A program made the translations under genes and the position numbers. This document shows, one piece after another, positions 42,472 through 53,856 of a DNA stretch of 64,000 bases (positions are counted from its first letter, which is position 1; each line of letters starts with the position of its first letter). The notes beneath the pieces are model-generated. The model was not told the DNA's origin and made no database searches. It was given only the letters and a program-made list of their open reading frames with translations. Origin of the DNA: Synechococcus sp. LTW-R (lineage in GTDB: Bacteria > Cyanobacteriota > Cyanobacteriia > PCC-6307 > Cyanobiaceae). The stretch is taken from contig NZ_CP059060.1 of NCBI RefSeq assembly GCF_014217875.1, positions 310,001-374,000 of the forward strand. Direction: 5' to 3'.

Positions 42472-43875
42472 ATGAACCCGTCTTCGAGCAATCCAGTTCG
42501 GGCGCTGCAGCGTTGGCGTCAGCAGCTCACGGTGCCGCAATTCACCGTGGTGACGGGTCTGTTGGTGATCGTTCTGGCGACGCTGCTCCTCTCGACGCCC
42601 CTCTGCTCCACCAGCAACGTTGGCCTTTGGCAGGCCCTGTTCACGGCCACCTCGGCGATCACCGTGACGGGACTGTCGGTGATCGATGTCGGCGAAGACC
42701 TGACCTTCGCCGGGCAGGTGGTGCTGGCCGGGCTGATCATCACCGGCGGTCTCGGCTTGATGGCGATTACGACCTTTCTGCAGGGCTTCGTGCAGGGGCG
42801 ATCCGGTTTGCGGCATCGCCTCGACAAGGGGCGTTCCCTCGATGAGTTCGGCGTCGGTGGCATTGGCCCCACCTTCCACAGCATCCTGCTGGTGGCCCTC
42901 TGTGTGATGGGTCTCGGCACAGTCGTGCTTTACAGCTTTGGCTTCACCGACATCGACGACCCCGGCCGCCGGCTGTGGGCTTCGATGTTCCATGCGATCA
43001 GCGCCTACAACAACGCGGGCTTTGGCCTCTGGTCCAACAGCCTGGAGAACTATCGCGATAACCCGGTGGTGACCGGTGTGATCGCCTTGATGATCGTCGT
43101 TGGCGGCATTGGCTGGCGGGTGGCCAATGACATCTGGAACAACCGCTTTCGGCTGGGGCGCCTGCGTCGCCTGAGCCTGCACACCCGGCTGGTCATCCGC
43201 AGCACGGCCCTACTCATCGCGATTGGCGCGGTGGGTCTGCTCATCACGGAGCATTTCGGCTACGGCGCCTCGGCGATGGAGCCCTACAGCTTTTTGCAGC
43301 GCCTTCAGATCGTCCTCTTCCAGTCGATTACGACCCGGACCGCTGGTTTCAACACCATTCCCCTCTCGGCCCATCAGATCACCGATGCCGGCCTGCTCTT
43401 GATCATCGTCTTGATGTTCATCGGTGCCAGTCCCGGCGGCACCGGCGGTGGGGTCAAAACGACGACCTTCGCGATCTTGATGGGGGCAACCCGCTCGACC
43501 CTGCAGGGCCGTAGCGATGTTCTCTTGCATCGCCGTCAAATCCCTGATGCGACGGTGTTGCGGGCCGTTGGGGTCACCTTGGCGTCGGCCTTGTTCGTGG
43601 TGTTGATGGCCCTGACCTTGGGGCTGGGCAATTCCCTCGGACAGCAGCAGGTCCAGTCCTTCAGTTTTCTGGAGAAGCTCTTCACCTGTGTGTCCGCCTT
43701 CGGCACGGTCGGTCTGGATCTGGGGGTGACGGCTCACCTGAACCGTTGGGGCCAGTTGGTCTTGATGGTGGGAATGTTCGTGGGACGGGTCGGAATCCTG
43801 TTGCTGCTCTCGGCGCTGTATGGCCATCGGCACCAAAGCCGCGTCGGTTATCCCAAAGAGGATTTGTATGTCTAG
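42472..43875 (+). CDS. K+ uptake membrane subunit TrkH/KtrB
   Basis: A 467-residue superfamily-of-K-transporters channel subunit with four pore repeats. Filter-region segments are TATSAITVTGLSVIDVG, FHAISAYNNAGFGLW, TTRTAGFNTIPLSAH and SAFGTVGLDLGVT. It takes up K+ through the plasma membrane when paired with the RCK ring encoded just downstream. Length and pore sequences fit the KtrB subgroup, which is Na+-dependent in cyanobacteria. Thirty-nine bases separate it from the trkA gene. Confidence 0.92.
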   Translation: MNPSSSNPVRALQRWRQQLTVPQFTVVTGLLVIVLATLLLSTPLCSTSNVGLWQALFTATSAITVTGLSVIDVGEDLTFAGQVVLAGLIITGGLGLMAITTFLQGFVQGRSGLRHRLDKGRSLDEFGVGGIGPTFHSILLVALCVMGLGTVVLYSFGFTDIDDPGRRLWASMFHAISAYNNAGFGLWSNSLENYRDNPVVTGVIALMIVVGGIGWRVANDIWNNRFRLGRLRRLSLHTRLVIRSTALLIAIGAVGLLITEHFGYGASAMEPYSFLQRLQIVLFQSITTRTAGFNTIPLSAHQITDAGLLLIIVLMFIGASPGGTGGGVKTTTFAILMGATRSTLQGRSDVLLHRRQIPDATVLRAVGVTLASALFVVLMALTLGLGNSLGQQQVQSFSFLEKLFTCVSAFGTVGLDLGVTAHLNRWGQLVLMVGMFVGRVGILLLLSALYGHRHQSRVGYPKEDLYV

Positions 43876-43914
43876 TGGCTTCACCACTTAGAACAGGGGC
43901 GTCGAGCTGAATCA

Positions 43915-44625
43915 GTGGTTGTGAATCAGTGGTGGCAGTGGAGCGCTGAATCCGGGGTCCGCCGCGGCAGCTTTGCCGTGATCGGAGTCGGACGCTTCGG
44001 CTCTTCAGTCTGCTCGGAATTGCTGCAGTCCGGCGCTGAGGTGTTGGCGATTGATTCCAACCAACGCGCCATCGACGAGCTGCGCCAGATCGATCCCGCG
44101 ATCGAAGCGCGGGTGGTGGACTGCACCGATGAAGAGGCCCTGCGGGCCGCCGGGGTGCTGGACATGGAGACGGTGGTGGTCGCCATGAGCGAACCGCTGG
44201 AGGCCAGCGTCACCGCAACCTTGATCTGCAAGGACTCCGAAGGCAGCCGCGTGAAGCAGGTGATCGCCCGGGCCACGAGCGACATCCACATGAAGATGCT
44301 CAAGCGGGTTGGTGCAGACCGCGTCGTCTTCCCTTCAAAAATGATGGGTCAGCGCCTGGGGATGGAGCTGGTGCGGCCGAACCTGCTGGAGCAATTGCGA
44401 TTGGATGACCGCAGCAGCATCGAAGAGATCAAGGTTCCCGAGGTCTTTGTGGGCCATTCCCTGCGGGATCTCAACCTGCGCAAGCACTACAACGTCAATG
44501 TGCTGGCGGCGGGCCCGGCGGGTGAGCTGCATGTGAACCCCCCGGCGTCCCATGTCTTGGCGGACGGGGAGCTGCTGGTGGTGATGGGCTCTGAGGACTC
44601 CCTGCGGGCGCTGCCGGCCAGCTGA
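43915..44625 (+). CDS. K+ uptake regulatory subunit TrkA/KtrA
   Basis: A 236-residue cytosolic RCK protein that gates the TrkH/KtrB channel. The NAD(H)/ATP-binding Rossmann motif is FAVIGVGRFGSSVCSEL near residue 20, with the acidic end of strand 2 in LAIDSNQRAID. The RCK_C domain follows (IEEIKVPEVFVGHSLRDLNLRKHYNVNVLAA). The start is GTG at 43915 or GTG at 43921. It forms the expected two-gene operon with trkH. Confidence 0.92.
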   Translation: MVVNQWWQWSAESGVRRGSFAVIGVGRFGSSVCSELLQSGAEVLAIDSNQRAIDELRQIDPAIEARVVDCTDEEALRAAGVLDMETVVVAMSEPLEASVTATLICKDSEGSRVKQVIARATSDIHMKMLKRVGADRVVFPSKMMGQRLGMELVRPNLLEQLRLDDRSSIEEIKVPEVFVGHSLRDLNLRKHYNVNVLAAGPAGELHVNPPASHVLADGELLVVMGSEDSLRALPAS

Positions 44626-44689
44626 CGGCGGGCCTTTGTGCGCTTTCCCTCACCCCGTTAATGACAGCTTGTGCCCAAAGCTCCCCTAA

Positions 44690-46012
<1,323 letters not shown>

Positions 46013-46022
46013 TTCGCCCCCG

Positions 46023-47606
46023 ATGGAACTCACGCTCTGGACCTACGAAGGCCCCCCGCACGTCGGGGCCATGCGCATCGCCGCCTCCATGGAGGGGGTG
46101 CACTACGTCCTCCATGCGCCGCAGGGTGACACCTATGCCGATTTGCTGTTCACGATGATTGAGCGGCGGGATCGCCGTCCGCCCGTCACGTATACGACCT
46201 TCCAGGCCCGGGACCTCGGCGGTGACACGGCGGAGTTGGTGAAACGCTCCATCGCCGATGCGGTCGAACGGTTTCAGCCCGAGGCTCTGCTTGTGGGTGA
46301 GAGCTGCACGGCGGAGTTGATCCAGGACCAGCCCGGGGCCTTAGCGGCTGGCATGGATCTCGGCGGGATTCCGATGGTCAATCTGGAGTTGCCGGCCTAC
46401 TCCAAGAAGGAGAACTGGGGGGCTGCGGAGACCTTCTACCAACTGGTCCGCAACCTGCTCAAGCCCCAGTTGCCCGCCCCTGGTGCGCCCAAGCTGGACC
46501 CCACCCGCTGGCGCGCCGAGAACCGTCGTCCCCGGGTCAATCTCCTTGGCCCCTCGCTCTTGGGGTTCCGCTGCCGCGATGACGTTCGCGAACTGACGCA
46601 GCTGCTGGCGGGCTACGGCATCGATGTGACCGTCGTCGCTCCCCTCGGTGCCCGGCCCGCGGATCTGCTGCGCATCCCCACGGCCGATGCCAACTTGAAC
46701 CTCTACCCCGAGGTGTCCGGTTCGGTCTGCAGCTGGCTGGAGCGCCAGTTCGGTCTACCGGCGGTCAAGACCGTTCCGATCGGCATCGGTGCCACGGTGG
46801 ACTTCCTGCGGGAGTTGCATGGCGTCTTGGGCCTCGAGCTGCCCGCTGAACTCCAGGCCGAGCGCCAGTCCCGCTTGCCCTGGTATTCCCGTTCCGTCGA
46901 TTCCACCTATCTGACCGGGAAACGGGTGTTCGTCTTTGCCGATGGCACCCATGCCATTGCGGCCGCCCGGATCGCCAGTCGCGAGCTGGGTTTCGAAGTG
47001 GTCGGCTTGGGCACCTACAGCCGCGAGATGGCCCGGGAGGTCAGGGCGCTGGCGGCTGAGTTGGGGCTCGAAGCCTTGATCACCGATGACTACCTCGCGG
47101 TGGAAGCGGCCATGGCCGAGGCGGCACCGGAGTTGGTGCTGGGGACCCAGATGGAGCGCCACAGCGCCAAGCGTCTTGGGGTCCCCTGCGCGGTGATTAG
47201 TTCCCCGCTGCATGTGCAGGACGTGCCGGCCCGCTACGCCCCGCAGATGGGTTGGGAGGGGGCCAACGTCATCTTCGACAGTTGGGTCCACCCCTTGATG
47301 ATGGGCCTGGAGGAACACCTGATCGGCATGTTCCGCCATGACTTTGAGTTCGTGGACGGCCATCGCAGTCACCTGGGGGATGGTGCTCCCGCTGCCCCAG
47401 CGGTTGAGGAACCGGCTCCGGTGGCGGTCGCCGTTGCTGGGGGCAGCCTGAGTTGGAGTGCCGACGGCGAGGCGGAACTGGCGAAGATCCCATTCTTCGT
47501 GCGCGGCAAGGTCCGCAAAAACACCGAGGCCTATGCCCGGGAGCAGGGGCTGGCTGTGATCGACAGCGAAGCCTTGTATGAAGCGAAGGCCCACTTCAGC
47601 CGCTAG
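46023..47606 (+). CDS. chlB: Light-independent protochlorophyllide reductase subunit B
   Basis: A 527-residue NifK-like subunit. The N terminus [22 protein letters not shown] is canonical, and the Asp that acts as the fourth [4Fe-4S] ligand lies in [11 protein letters not shown]. Substrate-site and central regions ([37 protein letters not shown]) are intact. The C-terminal ~65 residues ([18 protein letters not shown]) form the conserved PCP-reductase tail domain, reached through an Ala/Pro/Val linker. Followed by an intrinsic terminator that separates it from chlL. Confidence 0.97.
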   Translation: MELTLWTYEGPPHVGAMRIAASMEGVHYVLHAPQGDTYADLLFTMIERRDRRPPVTYTTFQARDLGGDTAELVKRSIADAVERFQPEALLVGESCTAELIQDQPGALAAGMDLGGIPMVNLELPAYSKKENWGAAETFYQLVRNLLKPQLPAPGAPKLDPTRWRAENRRPRVNLLGPSLLGFRCRDDVRELTQLLAGYGIDVTVVAPLGARPADLLRIPTADANLNLYPEVSGSVCSWLERQFGLPAVKTVPIGIGATVDFLRELHGVLGLELPAELQAERQSRLPWYSRSVDSTYLTGKRVFVFADGTHAIAAARIASRELGFEVVGLGTYSREMAREVRALAAELGLEALITDDYLAVEAAMAEAAPELVLGTQMERHSAKRLGVPCAVISSPLHVQDVPARYAPQMGWEGANVIFDSWVHPLMMGLEEHLIGMFRHDFEFVDGHRSHLGDGAPAAPAVEEPAPVAVAVAGGSLSWSADGEAELAKIPFFVRGKVRKNTEAYAREQGLAVIDSEALYEAKAHFSR

Positions 47607-47625
47607 GTCACTCCGCTGCGATCCA

Positions 47626-47649
47626 ATCCCCCGCGAGGGGGATTTTTTT
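47626..47649 (+). terminator. Factor-independent terminator of chlNB
   Basis: Stem ATCCCCC (47626-47632), loop GCGA, GGGGGAT (47637-47643), running into seven T residues. It lies 20 bases after the chlB stop, so chlL must have its own promoter in the following ~190 bases. Confidence 0.92.
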
Positions 47650-47804
47650 GTGGAGTACTCATCCACTGCTCCGATGGCAATGAATTGAGTATTGCTACCT
47701 AGTTCATTGTGTTCGAACCCTGATTTGTGCGATCCAACTGTTTCGCTTTGCATGGCGATGTCTCACGGCAGCCCCATGCAGGCCTTGGATGGTCACAGGA
47801 CTCC

Positions 47805-47832
47805 AAACCACAGGTTTTGTTCGCTGTGGTTT
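47805..47832 (+). promoter_or_regulatory. Stem-loop in the chlL leader
   Basis: A perfect 9-bp inverted repeat AAACCACAG/CTGTGGTTT around a 10-base loop, ending 11 bases before the chlL ATG, where a Shine-Dalgarno is expected. The right arm is followed by TTTTCCCTTGATTT. It could act as a translational gate, attenuator or protein-binding site. None of these is shown. Confidence 0.5.
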
Positions 47833-47840
47833 TCCCTTGA

Positions 47841-48728
<888 letters not shown>

Positions 48729-48741
48729 GCGACGGTCTCGG

Positions 48742-48969
48742 CTAGAGCCGCACCTTCGTCACCTCGGCCTTGAGGCTTCCGCCGCGGGTTCCGACATCGA
48801 TCGGAGCCCGCGTGAAGATCTCCACGCGAAGGCCATAGCGGGCAATGCTCCAAAGCCACTGGGCCAGGAGCGCTGCGCTGGCCACAGCGGCGAGGGGCCT
48901 GAGCAGCGGCTGCAGCAGGGCGGCACGTTGGCCGTTCAGCAGCAGGCAGGACTCGGCGGTGCGGTTCAA
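48742..48969 (-). CDS. Small membrane protein of unknown function
   Basis: A 75-residue ORF with one probable membrane segment (LRPLAAVASAALLAQWLWSI) and a polar C terminus. TTG at 48967-48969 overlaps the TGA of the preceding gene (TTGA), the same coupling pattern as elsewhere in this cluster, which supports its being translated. Last gene of a minus-strand set of unknown genes, convergent with chlL. No family recognised. Confidence 0.5.
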   Translation of the reverse strand: MNRTAESCLLLNGQRAALLQPLLRPLAAVASAALLAQWLWSIARYGLRVEIFTRAPIDVGTRGGSLKAEVTKVRL

Positions 48970-49424
48970 GAGCTCAGGCTCGTGCAGGCCTCCAGTAGGA
49001 GAGTCTCGGCTGGGGTGCCCACGCTGGGAACGCGCCAGTCGCCCCAGTTGGACCCCGCCCGCTTGCGGTTGATGGTCATGTCCTTGCAGTTCACCGCCAA
49101 GGCGCGATCGGGAATGCTGCCCTTGGGATCGCTGTCGGGGGTCGAGGGCCAACTGATGCCGCCAATCGACGTGGGCCGGGTCACGGCGCGCCGCCAGGGG
49201 GCGATCCAGACGTAGGGGTGGGTGTCAAAGGGCTTCCAGCTCTTCCAATCCACTTCGACGTCCCCAAAGCGCCGCCAGCGCGCGTGCTCTTCCTGTTGCC
49301 GCCTCCGCAGCCGCTCCAGCAGGACCTGTTGCTCCGACGCGCTTGCGGTGTCGGCCCGCGCGCTGGGAGTGCTTGTGCACAGCACCAGCATGAGCACGGC
49401 AAGAAGAGGCGCACGTCGCGTCAT
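48966..49424 (-). CDS. Secreted protein of unknown function
   Basis: A 152-residue protein with a clear signal peptide (RRAPLLAVLMLVLCTSTPSARA, cleavage near residue 24). The mature part begins with a Gln/Glu/Arg helix (ASEQQVLLERLRRRQQEEHARW) and is rich in Trp (DWKSWKPFDTHPYVWIAPWRR), with one Cys in VNCKDM and one in LEACTS that could form a disulfide outside the cytoplasm. Its ATG overlaps the stop of the upstream gene (ATGA). No family recognised. Confidence 0.75.
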   Translation of the reverse strand: MTRRAPLLAVLMLVLCTSTPSARADTASASEQQVLLERLRRRQQEEHARWRRFGDVEVDWKSWKPFDTHPYVWIAPWRRAVTRPTSIGGISWPSTPDSDPKGSIPDRALAVNCKDMTINRKRAGSNWGDWRVPSVGTPAETLLLEACTSLSS

Positions 49425-49915
49425 GGCAGGGGGGGTAGCGGCAGGGGCGAGATCGACTTCAGGGCGTCCTTGATCGAGACGGTGACATTGCCGCCGATCT
49501 GGTTCACTCCCACCTCGCCATTCACCAGCAGCGGTTCTTCGCTGACGATCTCCACCGCTTCGACGATCTTCTCGACGGCCACCGGCTTCTGGATCCGTGC
49601 CACATCTACAGGCAGGGATTCATTGGCTCTCACAGGGAGAGCCGTTGGGGCACTGACGGCAACCGGAAGGGAGCCATTGGCCTGAACCTGCACCGGTTTC
49701 AGGATCTTCTAGACCTGAATCGGTCCTTTCAGGACCACCGGGAAAGGCATCTGCCGCTTCACGGCGATCGGTATGGGTTGCCCAAGGATCTGGATGGCGG
49801 CCAGGGCCGCTGACCAGGTGGCGAGGACAATCGCCAGGGGCCAGCGACTGGCCATGGCCAACAGGAACCAGCGGGGCTGGTCCTCCTGGTTCAGTGGATT
49901 CACGGGCCTGCCCAT
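49421..49915 (-). pseudogene. Single-pass membrane protein with PxxV repeats, split by an in-frame TAG
   Basis: One reading frame is interrupted only by TAG at 49709-49711. Upstream half: cytosolic N terminus, then one membrane helix (PLAIVLATWSAALAAIQILG), then IPIAVKRQMPFPVVLKGPIQV. Downstream half continues the same short repeats (ILKPVQVQANGSLPVAV, TALPV, SLPVDV) and ends SPLPLPPLP. A single C-to-T change in a CAG codon would explain the stop: PIQV-stop-K aligns with PVQVQ. Alternatives are a sequencing error, genuine read-through, or re-initiation at GTG 49693. Starts ATG 49915 or TTG 49921. Function unknown; envelope location inferred. Confidence 0.7.
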
Positions 49916-49993
49916 CGGCAACCCCGTAAGGCTTGCCTCAGGCGTACATCAGGGATCAGGGGTTGTCATCCCTACTGCAGGGGAGACGTAGGC

Positions 49994-51046
<1,053 letters not shown>

Positions 51047-51550
51047 TCAGGGGGTCGCGACTGTCTTGGACGGTTGCTGATTGGAATCCGGTTTGGTTTG
51101 CTTCCAGACCACCCGCAGCCGGTTCGGGGCAATCCACTGGTCCTGTTCTTGGATCAGCTTTTGCTCGCCGCCCACGCTGAAGAGGCGGTCAAAACGGTTT
51201 TGCGCCTTGAGCAGCTTCGCTTTTTGGATGTCCAGGACGGCGGTGATTTCGCCGTAGCGATCCAGGCGTTCCTGGTAGGCGCCAGCCAGTCGGACCAGGC
51301 TGACGACCGCGACCAGGGAGAGGCCGATCTTCAAGGACAGTCCGATCGAGCCGTACAGCAGTTCCTGACTGGGGCTTGAGGCCCGCAGTTGCTGGGCGGG
51401 AGCGGATTCAACGACGCTCAGCTTCGCTTCGCTGCGCTTGCGACCAGCGTGACGTTGGCCTCGGGCGGGCTCAGCTTGGGTGGCTTGAGCAGCTCGACTC
51501 CGATTTGCGGATCGCCTCTGCGATGGCCGGGCAGATCGGGAGGGGCTCAA
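51047..51550 (-). CDS. Membrane-anchored protein of unknown function
   Basis: A 167-residue protein. The first ~45 residues are very basic and disordered (ARPSQRRSANRSRAAQA, RKRSEAK), one transmembrane helix follows (GLSLKIGLSLVAVVSLVRLAG), then a coiled-coil-like segment (YQERLDRYGEITAVLDIQKAKLLKAQNRFDRLF split here in two halves around LDIQ) and a polar tail. The layout resembles FtsL/DivIC-type bitopic proteins but no homology is claimed. TTG at 51550 is the only usable start upstream of the helix. Confidence 0.7.
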   Translation of the reverse strand: MSPSRSARPSQRRSANRSRAAQATQAEPARGQRHAGRKRSEAKLSVVESAPAQQLRASSPSQELLYGSIGLSLKIGLSLVAVVSLVRLAGAYQERLDRYGEITAVLDIQKAKLLKAQNRFDRLFSVGGEQKLIQEQDQWIAPNRLRVVWKQTKPDSNQQPSKTVATP

Positions 51551-51613
51551 AGGTGTGGAGATGTCAGGAGAGACGCACCGCTTCTAGCAGTTTGTCTCTC
51601 CCGTGCCAAGGGA

Positions 51614-51712
51614 TCAGGCGCGATAGAGGCTGGCGGCGAGACGCACTGCGAGCACGCCAGCGTGGGCGGCCACCACCAGGGCAATCAGAACTTCAGCCTG
51701 GGTGAGGGACAT
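51614..51712 (-). CDS. psaM: Photosystem I subunit PsaM
   Basis: A 32-residue single-helix subunit (MSLTQAEVLIALVVAAHAG..., ending LAASLYRA). It matches the PsaM pattern: short polar N terminus ending in Gln/Glu, ALVVA helix start, and the R-L-A-x-x-LY C terminus. PsaM helps trimer formation of photosystem I. ATG at 51710-51712. It is in the same direction as por, 63 bases upstream of the unknown gene between them. Confidence 0.88.
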   Translation of the reverse strand: MSLTQAEVLIALVVAAHAGVLAVRLAASLYRA

Positions 51713-51848
51713 GACCGTCAAGAAAAACACCAGCCCATTCTCACGTAGGTGGGCGTTCTGGCTAGGGAGAAGGCCTGCGCCTGTCACAGCTCGACACCCC
51801 TGGGGGAGGGCCTGGCTACGGTCGATCTGCACTTCTTAAGGCGTTTTG

Positions 51849-52331
51849 GTGTCTGGTCTGGCTCCTGGCAGCACGGTGTCGATTTCGGCGCAACAGGTTC
51901 AAGACCAGAGCCTCGAGCCTCTGCAGCCTTGGTTTGCCCTGGATCCCAAGGACCTGCTGCAGGCCAGCGGCAGTCTCAGCCTGGTCTTCGATTGGCCGCG
52001 CTCGGCCGAGGATCCGCGCGAGCTCTCTGAAATCACGGAGCTGCGCCTCTGGAGCCTGCGGGCTGATGCCCTCTGTCCTTGGCTACCGCTCCTGCTCGAG
52101 CGCAGCAGTGGTCAGTTGACCCGTCACGTGGCCATGCTGCTGCCCCATCAATTCAGCCGCACTGAAGGGATTCGCTTTGCTCCAGACAGCCTGGAGCTCT
52201 GGATGACCCATCGCCTCTTTCTGCTCGATCACTGGTCCCGGGGATACGGCCTCAACTGCCGGGGCAACCTGGAGCAGATGGCGGCAGTGCTTGGTTTTGA
52301 GTTGGACGGCAGCTTCTGGACAGACCACTAG
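51849..52331 (+). CDS. CRR6-family NdhI maturation factor (DUF1817)
   Basis: A 160-residue soluble protein of the CRR6/DUF1817 family. Family blocks are LQPWFALDPKDLLQASGSLSLVFDW (read as two pieces around LLQA), DPRELSEITELRLW, CPWLPLLLE and MLLPHQFSRTEGIRF. Plant and cyanobacterial CRR6 helps assemble subunit NdhI into the NDH-1 hydrophilic arm, which links it to the NDH-1(4) genes elsewhere in the window. GTG at 51849 sits eight bases after AAGG; TTG at 51846 is an alternative. Confidence 0.88.
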   Translation: MSGLAPGSTVSISAQQVQDQSLEPLQPWFALDPKDLLQASGSLSLVFDWPRSAEDPRELSEITELRLWSLRADALCPWLPLLLERSSGQLTRHVAMLLPHQFSRTEGIRFAPDSLELWMTHRLFLLDHWSRGYGLNCRGNLEQMAAVLGFELDGSFWTDH

Positions 52332-52335
52332 GGGG

Positions 52336-53088
52336 TCAGAGCCAGAGCAGCAGGGCCCGACGGCCCACATCAACGGACAGCAGGATGCAGAGCAGTCGGA
52401 TCAGCCCCACCAGGCGTTGCTCGGAGACCTTCTGCAGGTGAGCGGCTGACCATTGGGCGGCTGAAGCGGCCGTGGCCCCAAGGACGAAGCCGATCAGCAG
52501 TTGCGCCCTGCCGTCACCCCAAAACGTGAAGGCAGCCACCAGGGACGAGGCAAAGACCGCCATCGTGCTGAGCCGGATCGCGAGGTAGACCCCCAGCCGC
52601 AGGCTGCGCACCATTAGCGGCACCATCACGAGCCCGCCACCAACCCCGAGTAGGCCGCTGGAGAGCCCCGCCACCAGGCCGACGCCGATCAGGCCGGGCA
52701 CGGGCACGCTGCTGCGGCTCTCGCCAAGGTCCTGTTTGGGTGCAATCACCAGGGCCAGTAGCCCGTACATCAGGGCCTGCAACGCCAGGAGTTGCCAACC
52801 CTCCAGGCTGTGGCCCACCCGGCTGAAGAGTCCGCCCCCACAGGCGGCCCCCGCGCCGATCGCCAGGGCGGCTTGTCTGGGGACCTGACCGCTGCGCCAG
52901 TGGGTCAGGCTTCCCGCCATCGTGGTGGGAACGATGGCCAGGGTGCTGGTGGCGAGAGCCTGATGGGGCGGCAGTCCAATCCAGAGCAGCAGCGGCGAGA
53001 ACACCAGTCCGCCGCCGATGCCGAGCAATCCCGAGAGCAATCCAGCCAAGAGGCCAAGGGGCAGCAGAGGCAGGAGCTCCCAGGGCAT
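52336..53088 (-). CDS. TauE/SafE-family (TSUP) permease
   Basis: A 250-residue membrane protein with seven to eight helices in two repeats. The repeat motif is LLSGLLGIGGGLVFSPLLL in the first half and LSSGLLGVGGGLVMVPLMV in the second, both characteristic of TSUP proteins that export sulfite, sulfoacetate or similar anions. Substrate unknown. ATG at 53086-53088 leaves 42 bases to the divergent ligase gene; ATG at 53118 would leave 12. Confidence 0.9.
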   Translation of the reverse strand: MPWELLPLLPLGLLAGLLSGLLGIGGGLVFSPLLLWIGLPPHQALATSTLAIVPTTMAGSLTHWRSGQVPRQAALAIGAGAACGGGLFSRVGHSLEGWQLLALQALMYGLLALVIAPKQDLGESRSSVPVPGLIGVGLVAGLSSGLLGVGGGLVMVPLMVRSLRLGVYLAIRLSTMAVFASSLVAAFTFWGDGRAQLLIGFVLGATAASAAQWSAAHLQKVSEQRLVGLIRLLCILLSVDVGRRALLLWL

Positions 53089-53130
53089 GGCGTCGCCTGC
53101 TGCAATGGCAAGGCGCATCCTGTCAGTTCG

Positions 53131-53856
53131 ATGACGTGGCGTTGGATTCCTCCGCTGACGGCTGACGGCCAACGCCAGATGGCCATCGATCGCTGGATGC
53201 TTGCCCAGCAGTCAGGCGGCCAGGCCTCCCCAATGCTTCGGCTGTACCGCTGGAGTCAGCCGACCCTGTCCCTTGGGCGGCATCAACGCCAGATCGAGCC
53301 CCACTGGATTGCCCTGGCGGAGCAGGGGCGGTTGCGCTTAGTCCGTCGTCCCAGCGGGGGGCGGGCGGTCCTGCATGCCGGAGAGCTGACCTATGCCTTG
53401 GCCTGCCGGCCGAGGACGACCCATCGGCTCACGGCCTACGCCGAGGCCTGTCAGTGGTTGGTCGCGGCCTTTGAGGCCTTGGGGGTGCCACTGCACTTCG
53501 GCTCCGTGAAGGCCGCGGCGGCGGCCCAACGGGGCAATTGTTTCGCCAGCGGGACGGCCGCTGACTTGGTCCAGGCCAATGGCGCCAAGCGCATCGGCAG
53601 TGCCCAGCTCTGGCGTGGGGCCTGCCTGCTGCAGCACGGCAGTGTCTTGTTGCAGCCTCCCTCGGACCTTTGGCGGGAGGTCTTCTCCAGTCCGGCCCCA
53701 GCGCTGGAGCCCCTGCCTGAATTGGCGGTGATGGAGGCGTTGCAGCGGGCCGCGCGCGATCACCTCTGTGGCGGCCTGCTGCAACACCAAGAGTTGAGCC
53801 CATCGGAGTGGGGGGAGATTGAGGGGCAGGGCGACCCGGCCGCCCTCGCGCTTTAA
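53131..53856 (+). CDS. Lipoate/octanoate transferase-ligase family protein (LipM/LplA-like)
   Basis: A 241-residue protein of the BPL/LplA/LipB fold. Key blocks are RRPSGGRAVLHAGELTYAL (lipoyl-AMP site), GNCFASG (Cys at the position of the LipM nucleophile) and NGAKRIGSAQLWRGACLLQHGSVLL split by AQLW (catalytic Lys region). It would load lipoyl or octanoyl groups onto pyruvate dehydrogenase and the glycine cleavage H protein. Transferase and ligase activities cannot be told apart by eye. It overlaps the convergent site-2 protease gene by four bases. Confidence 0.82.
   Translation: MTWRWIPPLTADGQRQMAIDRWMLAQQSGGQASPMLRLYRWSQPTLSLGRHQRQIEPHWIALAEQGRLRLVRRPSGGRAVLHAGELTYALACRPRTTHRLTAYAEACQWLVAAFEALGVPLHFGSVKAAAAAQRGNCFASGTAADLVQANGAKRIGSAQLWRGACLLQHGSVLLQPPSDLWREVFSSPAPALEPLPELAVMEALQRAARDHLCGGLLQHQELSPSEWGEIEGQGDPAALAL

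Noticed and set aside
47653-47662. GAGTACTC as a LexA-type site near chlL
   Set aside because: Only the palindromic core resembles AGTAC; the required second half-site and spacing are missing.
47708-47725. GTTCGAACCC resembling a tRNA T-loop upstream of chlL
   Set aside because: Flanking bases do not pair into a T-stem and no cloverleaf can be drawn.
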